A DNA stretch of 64,000 nucleotides from Aricia agestis (GCF_905147365.1 NC_056428.1:33957001-34021000), one strand, 5' to 3'. Counted from the first letter of the stretch, positions 21,013 to 31,750 are shown. Translations and numbers: made by a program. The notes: generated by a model from the letters alone, not told the origin.

Positions 21013-21999
21013 TATTTAAATAAAAATGTTCCAAAAAAGCTAAAAGTTGAATAGCCGTCATGGCAAGGAATTATAATTATTTTGTGCGTATTTCACTCCT
21101 GGAAGTTCTATGTAAACACAAAATCGAAACAAACCGTAAGATTGTGGTTTGATTTCATTTATTATCTCAACACATGGTGCGTTGTACGTTTTTATTTTAT
21201 TTCCCCCGTACGTAATACGTAGGTCAATTTTTACAAAAATATTTTATGTTTTCTACATTGGCTTGATTTTTTTTTCTTACATTCCTTGTCTCCTAATAAT
21301 TCTCTGTGACATTTTTATACTACCGTGCTATATTTTTACATATCAATACACCCTTATTATATATTTCTCTTGATACAATATATTATCATTTTATATTATT
21401 ATCTCTATTTTCATTTATGTACATTTTTTTCCTTACATATTACGCCTTCAGTCCGAAGTGTCCAACTCGTAATTAGTTTGCATATAAATTATATCACTAT
21501 AATTATTTTGCTATGTCGCGATTACAATAAGTGCATATTTTACATTTTTGTGCCTTAATAGTAGGTGCGTTGTACGTTAAGACACCGTCCGACAAAACAA
21601 TCAATATGTCAATAACAAAATATGTATGTAAAACGGAACAACGCATTCCAATACAACGTAGAAACAATTTGCCATACAGAAAATCGCGGTTCGTCCCAAA
21701 TCATAAAAAGTACAAGTGACACAGAAATCTATACATCGATTGTGATAGTCCTGTGTTTTTCAAACAACGAGGCCAGTGGACCGATAGAAACAAAGGGTTA
21801 GTAGTGTTCGACTGAGCAGGGATCCCTGTTTCACATTCATCCTACTAGCGACATTTGAGTGCCGTATATGGAACTAGAAATTACAGTTGGCGCCGCGCCA
21901 GATCCCTGCAAATATCGGTCATGATTTTTGATGTACAACTCCGTACATTTGATCATTATTGCTTTAGTTATAAGGTTTATGAGTGAAAAGTTTAACCAA
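21013..21999. other. Unassigned AT-rich DNA
   Basis: Overlapping hydrophobic ORFs of 62-77 residues at 21149-21719 are products of T/A-rich sequence; no splice or domain support. 'ggcgccgcgccagatccctg' near 21890 is a GC-rich island of unknown nature. 'gtgcgttgtacgtt' occurs at 21178 and 21565. Confidence 0.35.
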
Positions 22000-22235
22000 T
22001 ATATATATTAATACGTGAGAGAAAAACTTTGTAACCCTTTTTACGAAAAATGGGGAAACGTAGGTGCATGAAATTTCGCACAGTTATAGTTTATATGGTG
22101 AAGGAGTGTATCGAGCTAATTTTATTTTAAAATTATGCTTTTAACATATTAATTTTTAACAAATAAAACGTTACACACACTACGACTCTACTACTAGGAA
22201 AAATGACAGATTTTTGAGTGACAAACCTATACATA
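22000..22235 (+). mobile_element. HelA Helitron 5' half
   Basis: Starts at 'atatattaatacgtgag' (terminal TC degraded) and follows the HelA consensus through gaaacgtaggtgcatgaaat to 'gacaaacctatacata', then stops. The 3' half is missing. Confidence 0.75.
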
Positions 22236-22280
22236 CCTATGCGATCCTCTTCAAATTGTCCTCCTGATGATATAAATATG

Positions 22281-22411
22281 CATATTGCCATGGCGCAACC
22301 CGGTGCCATATTATTTGAACCGAAATTGTTTAAACAATTGCAAGGAATTTTTATTTTTCAACCGGACATTTTTTTATATTCTATGGCACCGGGTTGCGTC
22401 ATGGCATCGTG
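22281..22411. repeat. Inverted repeat (MITE-like), ~26-bp arms
   Basis: tgccatggcgcaacccggtg and its near-perfect inverted copy flank about 75 nt of AT-rich DNA. No clear target duplication. Confidence 0.65.
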
Positions 22412-23246
22412 CATTTATATTATTGGGAGGGCAATTTGAAGAGAGTCACATAAAAAAAATGAGGTGGAATAGTTTTCGGTACTCATGCGAAGATTCCTCC
22501 TGGACTAACTTGTTTTAATGTGTTTTGACAAAAAAGCATATTTTGTCTATTTTAGCGTAGGTACACAGAAGTTAGGTATTTCACCGTAAATTTTATTAAA
22601 ACTGCGTTAAAATCAAAATCGAATATAATTTTGAGGCTCGCATGGCGATTCCTTATACAGAAATTAGTGAGATATACGTTTACACATTTTCTTTACGAGT
22701 ATGGATTTATATTTCATGCGGTACATACTAATACACAAATAACACAAAAAATCACTTATTATGTATGTATACACAAGGATAACAAAAGTATGGAGCCTAA
22801 CAAATAAACATACACGTACGAGTGTACACTTATCCTATTTAAAGACGCAAATTGAAAAATCTTGCTCAAAAGCATAACTAGTTAAAGCGACCGCTCATCC
22901 CACGCTCATCCGATCATTAAAATTCAAGTGTCGAATGTCTCGATACGAGAGCGATCCATCTGCCATAACACTTATTAGTTCACGAATATATTATTATTAT
23001 AAAATGAATTTAACTCATCTTGAATTTAATGGAGATTTTGACATAGTCTATAGTCTTTAATGTACTTTTAAACTCTTCATTTAATTAGGATAAGTAGTCA
23101 TTAAATTTCTATGACTGCGGTTGTTAAAGTTAATGGATTTCTGGCATTGTAAGAACTGTATAAGTGGTAGTAAGTAGACCTTTTTTTATACGGTCCACAA
23201 ACAGGTTTAGTCTTGGAGTCGCAGGCAGCAACGAATATAATAGAGT
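22412..23246. other. Unassigned AT-rich DNA
   Basis: No gene, no family recognised. Confidence 0.35.
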
Positions 23247-23302
23247 ATTTTTTTTAATGAAATAAGGGGGCAAACGAGCAAACGGGTCACCTGATGGAAA
23301 GC
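23247..23302 (-). mobile_element. SINE fragment, 3' end, part 1 of cluster
   Basis: T-run, 'aatgaaataagggggcaaac' and gggtcacctgatggaaagc are the inverted 3' end of the SINE. It joins directly to a plus-strand copy with only gc(c) microhomology. Confidence 0.75.
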
Positions 23303-23620
23303 CATGCTTCGGCACGAATGGGCCGGCTCGACCGGAGAAATACCACGTTCTCACAGAAAACCGGCGTGAAACAGCGCTTGCGCTGTGTTTCGTCGAGTGA
23401 GTGAGTTTACCGGAGGCCCGATCCCCTACCCTATTCCCTTCCCTACCCTCCCCTATTCACTTCCCTTCCCTACCCTCAACTATTACCCTATTTCCCCTTA
23501 AAAGGCCGGCAACGCACCTCCAGCTCTTCTGATGCTGCGAGTGTCCATGGGCGACGGAAGTTGCTTTCCATCAGATGACCCGTTTGCTCGTTTGCCCCCT
23601 TTATTTCATAAAAAAAAAAA
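23302..23620 (+). mobile_element. SINE copy, part 2 of cluster
   Basis: Runs from ccatgcttcggcacgaatgg through the caccctc-type variable region to tttcataaaaaaaaaa. The first ~15 bp of the 5' end are missing. Confidence 0.8.
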
Positions 23621-23896
23621 CTACCGTCGCCCATGGACACTCGCTGCATCAGAAGAGCTGCAGGTGCGTTGCCGGCCTTTTAAGAAGGAATAGGATAATA
23701 GGGGAGGGTAGGGATGGGAAGGGAAGTGAATAGGGGAGGGTAAGGAAGGGAATAGGGTAGGGGATTGGGCCTCCGGTAAACTCACTCACTCGGCGAAACA
23801 CAGCGCAAGCACTGTTTCACGCCGGTTTTCTGTTAGAACGTGGTATTTCTCCGGTCGAGCCGGCCCATTCATGCCGAAGCATGGCTCTCCCACGTA
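23621..23896 (-). mobile_element. SINE copy, part 3 of cluster
   Basis: Inverted copy that starts internally at 'ccgtcgcccatggacac' and ends with the cacgta 5' tip. It lacks the 3' A-rich end. Together the three parts look like nested or rearranged insertions rather than three clean retropositions. Confidence 0.78.
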
Positions 23897-23929
23897 TAAA
23901 GAAGGTAAAAGAAATTGCTAAAACCGTTA

Positions 23930-24233
23930 TAGATTGGTAGTAGGCAAAAAATTGTGTTTTTGTATGGAATCCCATTATTTAATTATTATTAATTATTAAA
24001 AAAGAAATCTGAAAAAAAAAAACACGTTTGCTGTATGAGAGCCCGTCTTGAATTTTATTTCATCTTTAGTATTTGTATTTTGTTTCTCCTGAAACCACAG
24101 ATTATATGTTTCTGTAGCGGCTACAGAAACACATAATCTGTGGTTTCAGAAGTCTAGCTATAGCGGTTTTTGAGAACAGCCTGGAGACAGACAGACGGAC
24201 AGACAAACGTACCCTTTGGGTATGAAACCTTAA
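23930..24233 (+). mobile_element. Repeat E fragment containing a 30-bp-arm palindrome
   Basis: Shares 'ttgtgtttttgtatgg', 'gtctagctatagcggttttt' and a final gtaccctttgggta with other E copies. Positions 24089-24149 form a palindrome with 30-bp arms (one mismatch): ctgaaaccacagatt... mirrored around one base. Other E copies have only one of these arms. Confidence 0.7.
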
Positions 24234-24235
24234 AA

Positions 24236-25305
24236 ATATGTTGTTCAAAACTATCGATTCACGTGGGCCGTAAGTTGGGTATAGCTGGTTTCATATATTA
24301 TGTTTTTTAAATTTATCTACGAAACTCGATATATATAGGTCGCTCGAGGCACAGAATATATATTAGTAGTACCAACAGAAGTCCAACTCATGAAACTCGT
24401 TTAAAAAAATAACAACTCATGCTGCGATACTATAAAGTTCAAATTCCTACAATTATATTTGCCTACATGTGCGCTCACTTTCTATCGCGTAAGAGGTACC
24501 CTTTCTGACGAAATCAAGATTGTCACCTTTTAGAAAATAAAATAATCTACTTTTAATTACTTTAACTACTAATAGCAAACTTTTTTATAGTAATAATCAA
24601 ATTTTAGTAACCCAACGTATATTTTATGATATACGTTTTATATATTCGATTATAGTGTAGGAGCTGGTCAAGAATTTTTTACAACTTAAACATAGTAACT
24701 TGTGTTTATTTATGTGTAGTATGCGGTTTATTAGTAACAAATTGGTTTATTTGTCATGTTTGTGTATTTTTTTAAATCTTTTTTTTTTAATTTAAAGTCT
24801 TAAATTACTTTATTAAAATATTTCTTTGACTTTTTTCAATTGTTCATATTTATCAGATTAATAACGATTCTGTCACAGCGGTTAAATCAGTACCTAGCTA
24901 TATGCGACAAAAAATTTTGCGCGCGCGTCACCGCTGGCTTGTGAGTCCCTTGTGATCTGCCCCTTTAAAGGGGTACTTACAGCTCGATACCTAAAGGCGC
25001 GAGTGGGACAGGCCTGCTCGAGGCCTACACTTCAGTAAAGGACCAAACCGCAATAAACAGCTAGCATTCATAAAATTTAATTGCAGAAACGTATTTGTAG
25101 GTAGTCCCACTGGCGGTGGAAATCGGATAGCCCTTTTAACAATAAACCCCGTGACCTACATTCCGAGGTCAAGGGTTTCCGCGTAGGCCACGAAACGCCA
25201 CTCAGTCGCGCTAATAAACGCGGTAATTATGCGTTTTGTTCAAGTATGTAAGGCTGAATTCATATGCACTCTTGGGGGGTAATTTGCAACAACTTAGGTT
25301 CTTAT
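24236..25305. other. Unassigned DNA
   Basis: Mostly AT-rich, with a moderately GC-rich stretch at about 24915-25230. No convincing exon or repeat termini seen there. Confidence 0.35.
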
Positions 25306-25510
25306 CATTTTTGTAAAAAAATTGAAAATAAAGAAGATGTGATCAAAAGTAGGCTTAACTTTTTAAACCAATATAATAATATTAATGATATAATTATTAT
25401 AATACTCGTATGTGCTCGTATAATATATCATTCATATTATTATATTGGTTTAAAAAGTTAAGCCTACTTTTGATCACATCTTCTTTATTTTCAATTTTTT
25501 TACAAAAATG
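25306..25510. repeat. 205-bp near-perfect palindrome
   Basis: Arms of about 78-85 bp start catttttgtaaaaaaattga and pass through gatgtgatcaaaagtaggct. They are mirrored with almost no differences around an AT-rich centre (about 25390-25425). No TIR-plus-TSD signature was found at its edges. Confidence 0.85.
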
Positions 25511-25809
25511 GTAGGCAATGTGAGGCCTTGCACAAATTAGCTAACATTATTGCTTTATGTATTTTGAAATTAATATGCACTGGACTAAATTTGTACCTAC
25601 AGCTACATGAGAAAGGAATTTTGACACAACACGAAATCTAGAATCTAGAATAAATCGAATGTCGAAATATAGCTATAAGTAATAGTAAGTTTCATCTGTA
25701 TCAAGGGCTGTAGGTGATAATAATATTAATATTATCTTTATTATTACGACACACCAATATTTTTTTACTTACAGTATTTTTTCTATACATAATATTATTT
25801 TACTTTGTA
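25511..25809. other. Unassigned AT-rich DNA
   Basis: Nothing recognised. Confidence 0.3.
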
Positions 25810-26300
25810 CTAGAGATCGCCCAATGGTCGAAATTCGACCTTAGATTCAACGACATTAGGATTACTACCTATATTTTGTTAACAAATATTGACTTTATCA
25901 TTTTTTTTTTCAAATCTTGTCTCTGGGACTTAGCTGATCTCAGACTGGCCGTGTAAGCATTGTCTAATTTAGTATTTTAGATTCAATAAAAAAACTATAA
26001 TCCATTTTCAATTTGTCAACTTGTTGTCAACAGACTTCAACCATAAATAAAAGAGTATAATTCGTATGTATAGGCTTGTCACTCAAAAATCTGTCATTTC
26101 TCATGTGTGTGTGTTGTAGTGTGTGTAATGTTTTATTTGTTAAAAAAAATGTATGATAAAAGCATAATTTCAAAATAATATCAGCTCGATGCACCCCTTC
26201 ACCATATAAACTATAACTGTGTAAAATTTCATGCACCTACGTTTCCCCATTTTTCGTAAAAAGGGTTACAAAGTTTTTCGTTCGCGTATTAATATTATGA
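25810..26300 (-). mobile_element. HelA Helitron, complete
   Basis: Minus strand: A|TCATAATATTAATACGCGAA at 26300, ending with the GGTCGAA/TTCGACC hairpin, attgggcgatct and CTAG followed by host T at 25810. 491 bp, no coding capacity, so transposition would depend on an autonomous Helitron's Rep/helicase. Confidence 0.88.
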
Positions 26301-26505
26301 TGTTCGCCGCTTTGTCGCCTCTGTACTCACAACAGCACTCGCACATTTCAAGGCCGCTTACATATTTCAAGTGGGAAATGAACTTGAAACATTACTCCGC
26401 TGCTTGAATAAATATGTCCTACTTTAGCTAATGCGTTCGTTTATAAATTTTTTATAGTTCAATTTTAAAGACGGACGAAAAATCTTGTTTATATTTTAAT
26501 AATAT
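26301..26505. other. Unassigned DNA
   Basis: Sits between a HelA 5' end and a HelE 3' end and may be HelE interior, but no family match was visible in this window. Confidence 0.3.
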
Positions 26506-26535
26506 GGGCAAAACAACGTTTGCCGGGACAGCTAG
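26506..26535 (+). mobile_element. HelE Helitron 3' end
   Basis: Hairpin GGCAAAACAACGTTTGCC, gggacagCTAG, host T. Confidence 0.7.
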
Positions 26536-26656
26536 TATTTTAATAACTTTGTTGTATATAACTGGATTTTCCACGTAAAAAATAAATTTTGCGGGAACCA
26601 TTCATTTTCCCGCAAAAATAGCCTGTGTTCTTCCCCGTGTCAACTTTTCATATTGA

Positions 26657-27150
26657 CTAGAGATCGCCCAATGGTCGAAATTCGACCTTAGTTTCAATGA
26701 CATTAGGACTACTACAGCTATATTTTGTAAAAAATGTTGACTTTATTATATATATTTTTTTATTCTTGTCTCTGGGACTTAGCTGATCTCAGACTGGCCG
26801 TGTAAGCATTGTCTAATAGTATCTTAGATTCAATAAAAAAAAAACTAAAAGCCATTTTCAATTTGTCAACTTGTTGTCAACAGACTTCGACCATAAATAA
26901 AAGAGTATAATTCGTAATGTATAGGCTTGTCACACAAAAATCTGTCATTTCTCATGTGTGTGTGTTGCAGTGTGTGTAATGTTTTATTTGTTAAAAAAAT
27001 GTATGATAAAAATATAATTTCAAAATAATATTAGTTCGATGCACTCCTTCACCATATAAACTATAACTGTGCAAAATTTCATGCACCTACGTTTCCCCAT
27101 TTTTCGTAAAAAGGGTTACAAAGTTTTTCGTTCGCGTAGTAATATTATGA
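26657..27150 (-). mobile_element. HelA Helitron, complete
   Basis: 494 bp. Both tips intact (A|TCATAATATTACTACGCG and CTAG|T on the minus strand). Very close to the 25810-26300 copy in sequence and orientation, though the intervening DNA is unrelated, so they look like separate insertions. Confidence 0.88.
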
Positions 27151-27306
27151 TAAGTGCATTTGTTGAATAAATAATAGTAAATTATCACAACTCGAGACTG
27201 ACGGCGACCACTGTTTGTGCGACGGGATGGCGACGCGACGGACGTCGCCATGGTGACATACTTATTTAGTCACTTCAATAAAATAATACGGGCGAAACAC
27301 TTTATA

Positions 27307-27336
27307 TGGCAAAACAATGTTTGCCGGGACAGCTAG
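27307..27336 (+). mobile_element. HelE Helitron 3' end
   Basis: ggcaaaacaatgtttgcc hairpin (one change against the other copies), gggacagCTAG, host T. Confidence 0.68.
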
Positions 27337-27354
27337 TAATATTATATTTTATAA

Positions 27355-27560
27355 CTAGATGACGTCCGCAACACCGTTGCGCCAAAATTAGTGTATCGCG
27401 CGGGAAGCGTATTTTTTCCGGGATAAAAAGTATCCTATGTCCTTTCCCGGGACTAAAAGTATCTCCATGCCAAATTTCAGCAAAATCGATTCAGTGGTTT
27501 GGGCGTGAAGAGATAACAGACAGACAGACACACTTTCACATTTAATAATATTTGTATGGA
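27355..27560 (-). mobile_element. HelC mini-Helitron, 206 bp, both ends present
   Basis: Minus strand: A|TCCATACAAATATTATTAAA, a (GTCT)n run, 'tttcacgcccaaaccactga', then hairpin CGCAACGGTGTTGCG, gacgtcat and CTAG with host T. The copy at 33420-33629 is the same length class. Confidence 0.8.
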
Positions 27561-27796
27561 TGTACATATTAGTGTAGATAAATATGTTATTCTTGTAACT
27601 TTATAGTTTAATATAAAAGTAATTTACCATTATAATTATAGCAGATATCTATATATTAATACGTGAGAGAAAAACTTTGTAACCCTTTTTACGAAAAATG
27701 GGGAAACGTAGGTGCATGAAATTTCGCACAGTTATAGTTTATATGGTGAAGGAGTGCATCGAGCTAATATTATTTTAAATGTATACGTCCGCACCG

Positions 27797-28588
27797 TACC
27801 GTATGTTATTCGAATATTCGAATGCTCGTTTTATTCGAATATTCGACGATTTTATTATTCGAATACTAGGCGAATTATTTTTCGAATAATTCGAATAGTA
27901 AAAATATTTTTTATTTTTGTTTAAAATGCTATCAAACATACAATTAACATGGAATAAGAACATAATTAAGTTAATTTCGGAAAAATAATATTATTTATGA
28001 ATATTCTACATCTTTAATGATAATATTATAATATACAAAAATCTTTTTAGTCTAACTAATGAGTATACGACCATTCATCGTCGCCGTTGATCATGTTTTA
28101 GAAACGTCTAATAAATTCATTTGCATGTTTTTTGGCAAAATAACGATTTTGCCTAAAGACATGAAAACTAAGATATTATAAACCCCTTTCAGTCATGGAT
28201 TTCAGTATCGTCAGTAATGGTTGCTTACGATCTGTATCCATTGACTTTTTTCAAGCATAATCACATAAGAAAAGTAAAAGGTGCTACGATCGAAAACGGG
28301 TTACACTTTACAGCCTTTCTTTTATTGCCCAGCTGTAACCTTAAAATAAACATTTTTAAAGTGTTTGACGATAAAAATTAACTATGTCATTTACAAAGAT
28401 TTATGTTGATAATAGTAAAAATTTGAATTGCTTACTTCGTAGTATTAACAAAATAGGTTGTACATGGTTGTACGAAGTTTTTTTGTTACTTTTGTTCAGA
28501 GTTTTCTGAATTTTTCAATTTTTTTTAATTATTCGAATAATATTCGAATTATTCGAATAGTAAATTTGTCGAATAATAACATTCCCTA
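27797..28588. mobile_element. Probable hAT-like non-autonomous element rich in TTCGAATA
   Basis: The right end, inverted, reads TAGGGAATGTTATTATTCG. The left end (ccGTATGTTATTCGAATATT) resembles it with changes. Both ends carry clustered TTCGAATA/ATTCGAAT words (27815-27900, 28528-28580). The TAGGGAATG tip also starts the hAT at 57776. No 8-bp duplication was found, and 17 extra bases (27780-27796) precede the left end. Confidence 0.55.
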
Positions 28589-28639
28589 TATATATTTTTA
28601 ACAAATAAAACGGTTTTTTAAATTTAAAAAAAAAAAAAA

Positions 28640-28694
28640 TTTTCTAGTAATAGTGTCGTAGTGTGTGTAACACTACGACACTATTACTAGAAAA
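28640..28694. repeat. Perfect hairpin, 25-bp arms, 5-nt loop
   Basis: ttttctagtaatagtgtcgt plus agtgt is mirrored around gtgta inside HelA. Other HelA copies (for example 22171-22200) have only the right arm, so the left arm is an inverted duplicate. Confidence 0.85.
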
Positions 28695-28790
28695 ATTACA
28701 GAGAGAAGTCAATATTTTGTACAAAATATAGGTAGCTGTCCTAATGTCGTTGCAAGTAAGGTCGAATATCGACTATTGGGCGATCTCTAG

Positions 28791-29057
28791 TCTTAATAAC
28801 CATGGTCGAATTTACGTTTGGCCGAGCAATGTGTACGGTGCGGACCGTATACATCAAATAAACGATAGACGAGATAATTGGCGCTTGTTAGTGAATGCCA
28901 GAATTGGAAATATCCGAATTTATACGGATATTCTATACTATTTGGAAACGAGCGACACGCGACAACTGCAAACGACATGTCGTCGCGACACTACCGGTTT
29001 GTATGTATTTTATATGAAACACCCTCCGCAGCTACGACACGAAGCTAGCGACACTTA
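28791..29057. other. Segment with one arm of an outer inverted repeat
   Basis: 'cgacatgtcgtcgcgacact' near 28973-28993 is mirrored by gtgtcgcgacgacacgtcgt near 29838-29858. 28791-29880 may therefore be one older element later filled by three MITEs. 'gtacggtgcggaccgtatac' near 28835 is the inverse of sequence at 27780-27797. Confidence 0.5.
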
Positions 29058-29213
29058 GGCCGGTATAAATAGTCAGTACTCAAGAAGCATCTCCGTCTCA
29101 AGACATGGTTCAGGCTCTGTGATTGGTTGGCTATCATAATTTGGACCAATCACAGAGCTGAACCGCGTCTTGAGACCGGGTCGCATCTTGAGTACTGACT
29201 ATTTATACAGGCC
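29058..29213. mobile_element. Harbinger-type MITE, TTA duplication
   Basis: 156 bp with inverted termini of about 70 bp starting GGCCGGTATAAATAGTCAGT (right end GGCCTGTATAAATAGTCAGT when inverted). TTA lies at 29055-29057 and 29214-29216. Confidence 0.87.
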
Positions 29214-29216
29214 TTA

Positions 29217-29361
29217 GCCTGGGCGCGCACTAGCGACCAGGCCGCGGCGGCCATCGAAAGTATGGTGTGGCCGCAGGTCGCGTTGCGGCCAGGTGCGCGT
29301 CGTTTATGGCGGTTTCATACGAAGGTTGCTTGCCCGCTTGGCCGCTAGTGCGCGCCCGCGC
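29217..29361. mobile_element. GC-rich Harbinger-type MITE, TTA duplication
   Basis: Starts GCCTGGGCGCGCACTAGCG and ends in the inverse (gctagtgcgcgcccgcgc). TTA lies at 29214-29216 and 29362-29364, so the left TTA is shared with the previous MITE. Related to 30332-30517. Confidence 0.82.
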
Positions 29362-29374
29362 TTATTCATAGAAA

Positions 29375-29814
29375 CAAGGGCGTCGCCAGCCGATGGCGCA
29401 GGGGGGGGCAAGTTGACTTTACCTACTACAATTCATACTTTTCTCATTCTCTACGAATGAGAAAAGTAGGTATGAATTGTAGGTAAAGTTGACAGCACAT
29501 GAAGGTTTTCACTTGTACTACGAGCCTTACATCTACAGCGATTGAAAAAAACAGTATCTTAGTACTATATAAATATATATTCTGTGCCAGTACAGAGTCC
29601 AATGTGTAAGCTACGAGCACGAGCTCTTGACTATGCAATAAAAAACTTGTAAATAAGTTATAATAACATTGTATTTTTTTTTTTTAATTATCAGATTTTA
29701 ATTTATAGTGGTCGTTGTTTGCATTATATTTGGCAACTATTTTAGAAACTCTGGGGGGGGGGGGGGGCAGCTGCCCCTCTTTGCCCCCCCCCCCCCCCCT
29801 TGGCGACGCCCTTG
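29375..29814. mobile_element. hAT-type MITE, 8-bp duplication CATAGAAA
   Basis: Terminal CAAGGGCGTCGCCA is mirrored at the right end, with CATAGAAA at 29367-29374 and 29815-29822. Subterminal G8 near the left and G14/C18 near the right (29754-29799) are exceptional homopolymers. An imperfect hairpin occupies about 29413-29493. Confidence 0.88.
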
Positions 29815-29880
29815 CATAGAAATATTAAAACCAGTAGTGTCGCGACGACACGTCGTCTGCTGCCGCTTCATGTAGCCGGC

Positions 29881-30328
29881 TTCCAACTTGTACCTTATAC
29901 TTGTATTGATTTCTAAGGACAGGCTCCTATAAAATACTCCACACAGGCTAAAATACTCCTTGTATGTTTTTCACGGTCTACAAGACTCTAGAGTAATGCT
30001 TGTATTGATTTGATAGGAAAGATTCGGATGCTAGCTTTAGGTATTCAGCCAACATGATTTATTTGTATTGTAGTAAAATAAGAGAGGACCGAACCGAACA
30101 TTACAATGCGCACCTTGTAATGATGCAATGTGTAATATCTTGATAAAACTTGTAACATCAATGCTGCAATACTACATGACAGTGAAGTTAGCTTGCTATA
30201 GGATCAAAGTCGAATTTATAATATTACATTACACGCGAATGCTTGTCAGTCAGGGAGGTGGTACTGTAATGTAATGCTCAAAGTCGTATCCATGTTACAT
30301 AAGACGCGCTCTCGGTGAGGAAGCTCCT
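29881..30328. other. Unassigned DNA
   Basis: No gene or family recognised. Confidence 0.35.
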
Positions 30329-30331
30329 TTA

Positions 30332-30517
30332 GCCGGGCGCGCACTAACGGCCAAACCGCAGCGGCCCTTGTCGCGACGGCCATCGAGATAGATACCTTAG
30401 TATGAAACCGCCATAGACCACGCGCACCTGGCCGCACGGCGGCCAGCGGTCATACCATACTTTCGATGGCCGTCGCGACCTGGCCGCTGCGGCTTGGCCG
30501 CTAGTGCGCGCCCGGGC
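30332..30517. mobile_element. GC-rich Harbinger-type MITE
   Basis: GCCGGGCGCGCACTAACGGC is mirrored by the right end over about 55 bp. Flanked by TTA (left) and TAA (right), i.e. TWA but not identical. GC content is far above its surroundings. The minus-strand ORF inside is not a gene. Confidence 0.8.
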
Positions 30518-30604
30518 TAAAGGTCAGGTTCACACATTTTGAATGGTTCTATGTACATTGTATGCGCTACTGGTTATTCGTTAAGATGTATGCTGCAAAA
30601 AAAA

Positions 30605-31412
30605 AATCGGCTAAGTGCGAGTCGGACTCGCGCACGAAGGGTTCCGTACCGTTAAAGAGCCAAAGTAAGCCACAAATTGTGTTTTTGTATGGGAGCCCCC
30701 TCATTTTTTATTTTATTTCAATATTATTTTTAATTATTAAAATTATTAATAAAGGATATTATAAAAATTTCAAGTGTCTCATTGTTACTATTATTGAAAT
30801 CGAGCAAAAAAAACCAAAAATCACGTTCCTTGTATGAAGCCCCCCTTCATTATTAATTTTAATTTGTTTTTAGTATTTGTTGTTGTAGCAGCAACAGAAA
30901 TACACAATCTGTGAAAATTTCAGAAGTCAGCGGTCAGTAGGCTGTATCTCTAAAACCGCTATAGCTAGATAGCGGTTTTGAGATATAGCCTGCTGACAGA
31001 GAGATGGACAGACAGATAGCGAAGTCTTAGTATTTTTTTTTTTATGAAATAAGGGGGCAAACGAGCAAACGGGTCACCTGGTGGAAAGCAACTTCCATCG
31101 CCCATGGACACTCGCAGCATCAGAAGAGCTGCAAGTTCGTTGCCGGCCTTTTAAGAGGGAATAGGGTAATAGGGAGGGTAGGGAAGGGAAGGGAAGGGAA
31201 TAGTTGAGGGTAGGGAAGGGAATAGGGTAGGGGTTAGGGGATTGGGCCTCCGGTAAACTCAATCACTCGGCGAAACACAGCGCAAGCGCTGTTTCACGCC
31301 GGTTTTCTGTGAGAACGTGGTATTTATCCGGTCAAACCGGCCCATTCGTGCCGAAGCATGGCTCTCCCACGTAAAAGGGGCCCGTTTTTACCCTTTCGGT
31401 ACGGAACCCTAA
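30605..31412 (+). mobile_element. Repeat E copy, split by a SINE
   Basis: Begins 'aatcggctaagtgcgagtcg' and ends tcggtacggaaccctaaaa. The interior is interrupted at 31030-31366 by the SINE. A palindrome at 30938-31003 ('aggctgtatctctaaaaccg' mirrored around agctag) inserts an inverted duplicate next to the normal 'ctatagcggttttgagata' block. Confidence 0.75.
31030..31366 (-). mobile_element. SINE nested in repeat E
   Basis: T-run plus 'atgaaataagggggcaaac' at the left, cacgt tip at the right. The E sequence that should be contiguous (gtcttagta and aaaggggcccgttttta) is split here. Confidence 0.82.
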
Positions 31413-31637
31413 AAGGTGCAGGAAACGTGCAGGACAATGCCAAACCTAACCCAATGTTTCACTTTATTTGGCGTAGCGCCTCTACGACGCGTAGCACATC
31501 TGCTACAGGCTACGAGACAAGTGACGTAGCACTGCTACGGATTTCGCTACAAGTGAAAAATTCTGTAGATATCAGAGATTTCATTCATAAAATTATTTTA
31601 TTTTATTTTTGAATATATTTCGTTATTATTTCAGTAA
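31413..31637. other. Unassigned DNA
   Basis: 'gtagcgcctctacgacgcgt', 'agcacatctgctac' and 'gacgtagcactgctacgg' are short related words, but no element was defined. Confidence 0.3.
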
Positions 31638-31750
31638 GGGCCTGTTTCACCACTTCCTGATAAGGCTATCCAACACTTAACTTGACACATAGAGTATGGA
31701 AGATCTGTCAAATAAGCCTATCTGGCACCTTATCAGGAAGCGGTGTATGT
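31638..31750. mobile_element. MITE, GGGCCTGTTTCACCACTTCC end
   Basis: 'accacttcctgataaggcta' at the left is mirrored by ccttatcaggaagcggtgta at the right. TAA precedes the left end; the right tip is degraded. Unit about 113 bp. Confidence 0.65.

Larger units (their letters stand above)
27648..28790 (+). mobile_element. HelA Helitron, complete but split by a ~790-bp insertion
   Basis: Starts A|TCTATATATTAATACGTGAG and ends 'ttgggcgatctCTAG' then T. HelA sequence stops near 27780 and resumes near 28589 (tatttttaacaaataaaac). The inserted segment has AATGTTAT/TTCGAATA-rich ends. Part of HelA near the end carries an inverted duplication (28640-28694). Confidence 0.85.

Noticed and set aside
21149..21719. 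Overlapping hydrophobic ORFs that could suggest membrane proteins
   Set aside because: AT-rich Phe/Ile/Tyr strings in two frames with no start, splice or domain support.
28744..29058. 104-residue ORF
   Set aside because: Runs from the HelA 3' end across the element border into an inverted-repeat arm; a chance frame.
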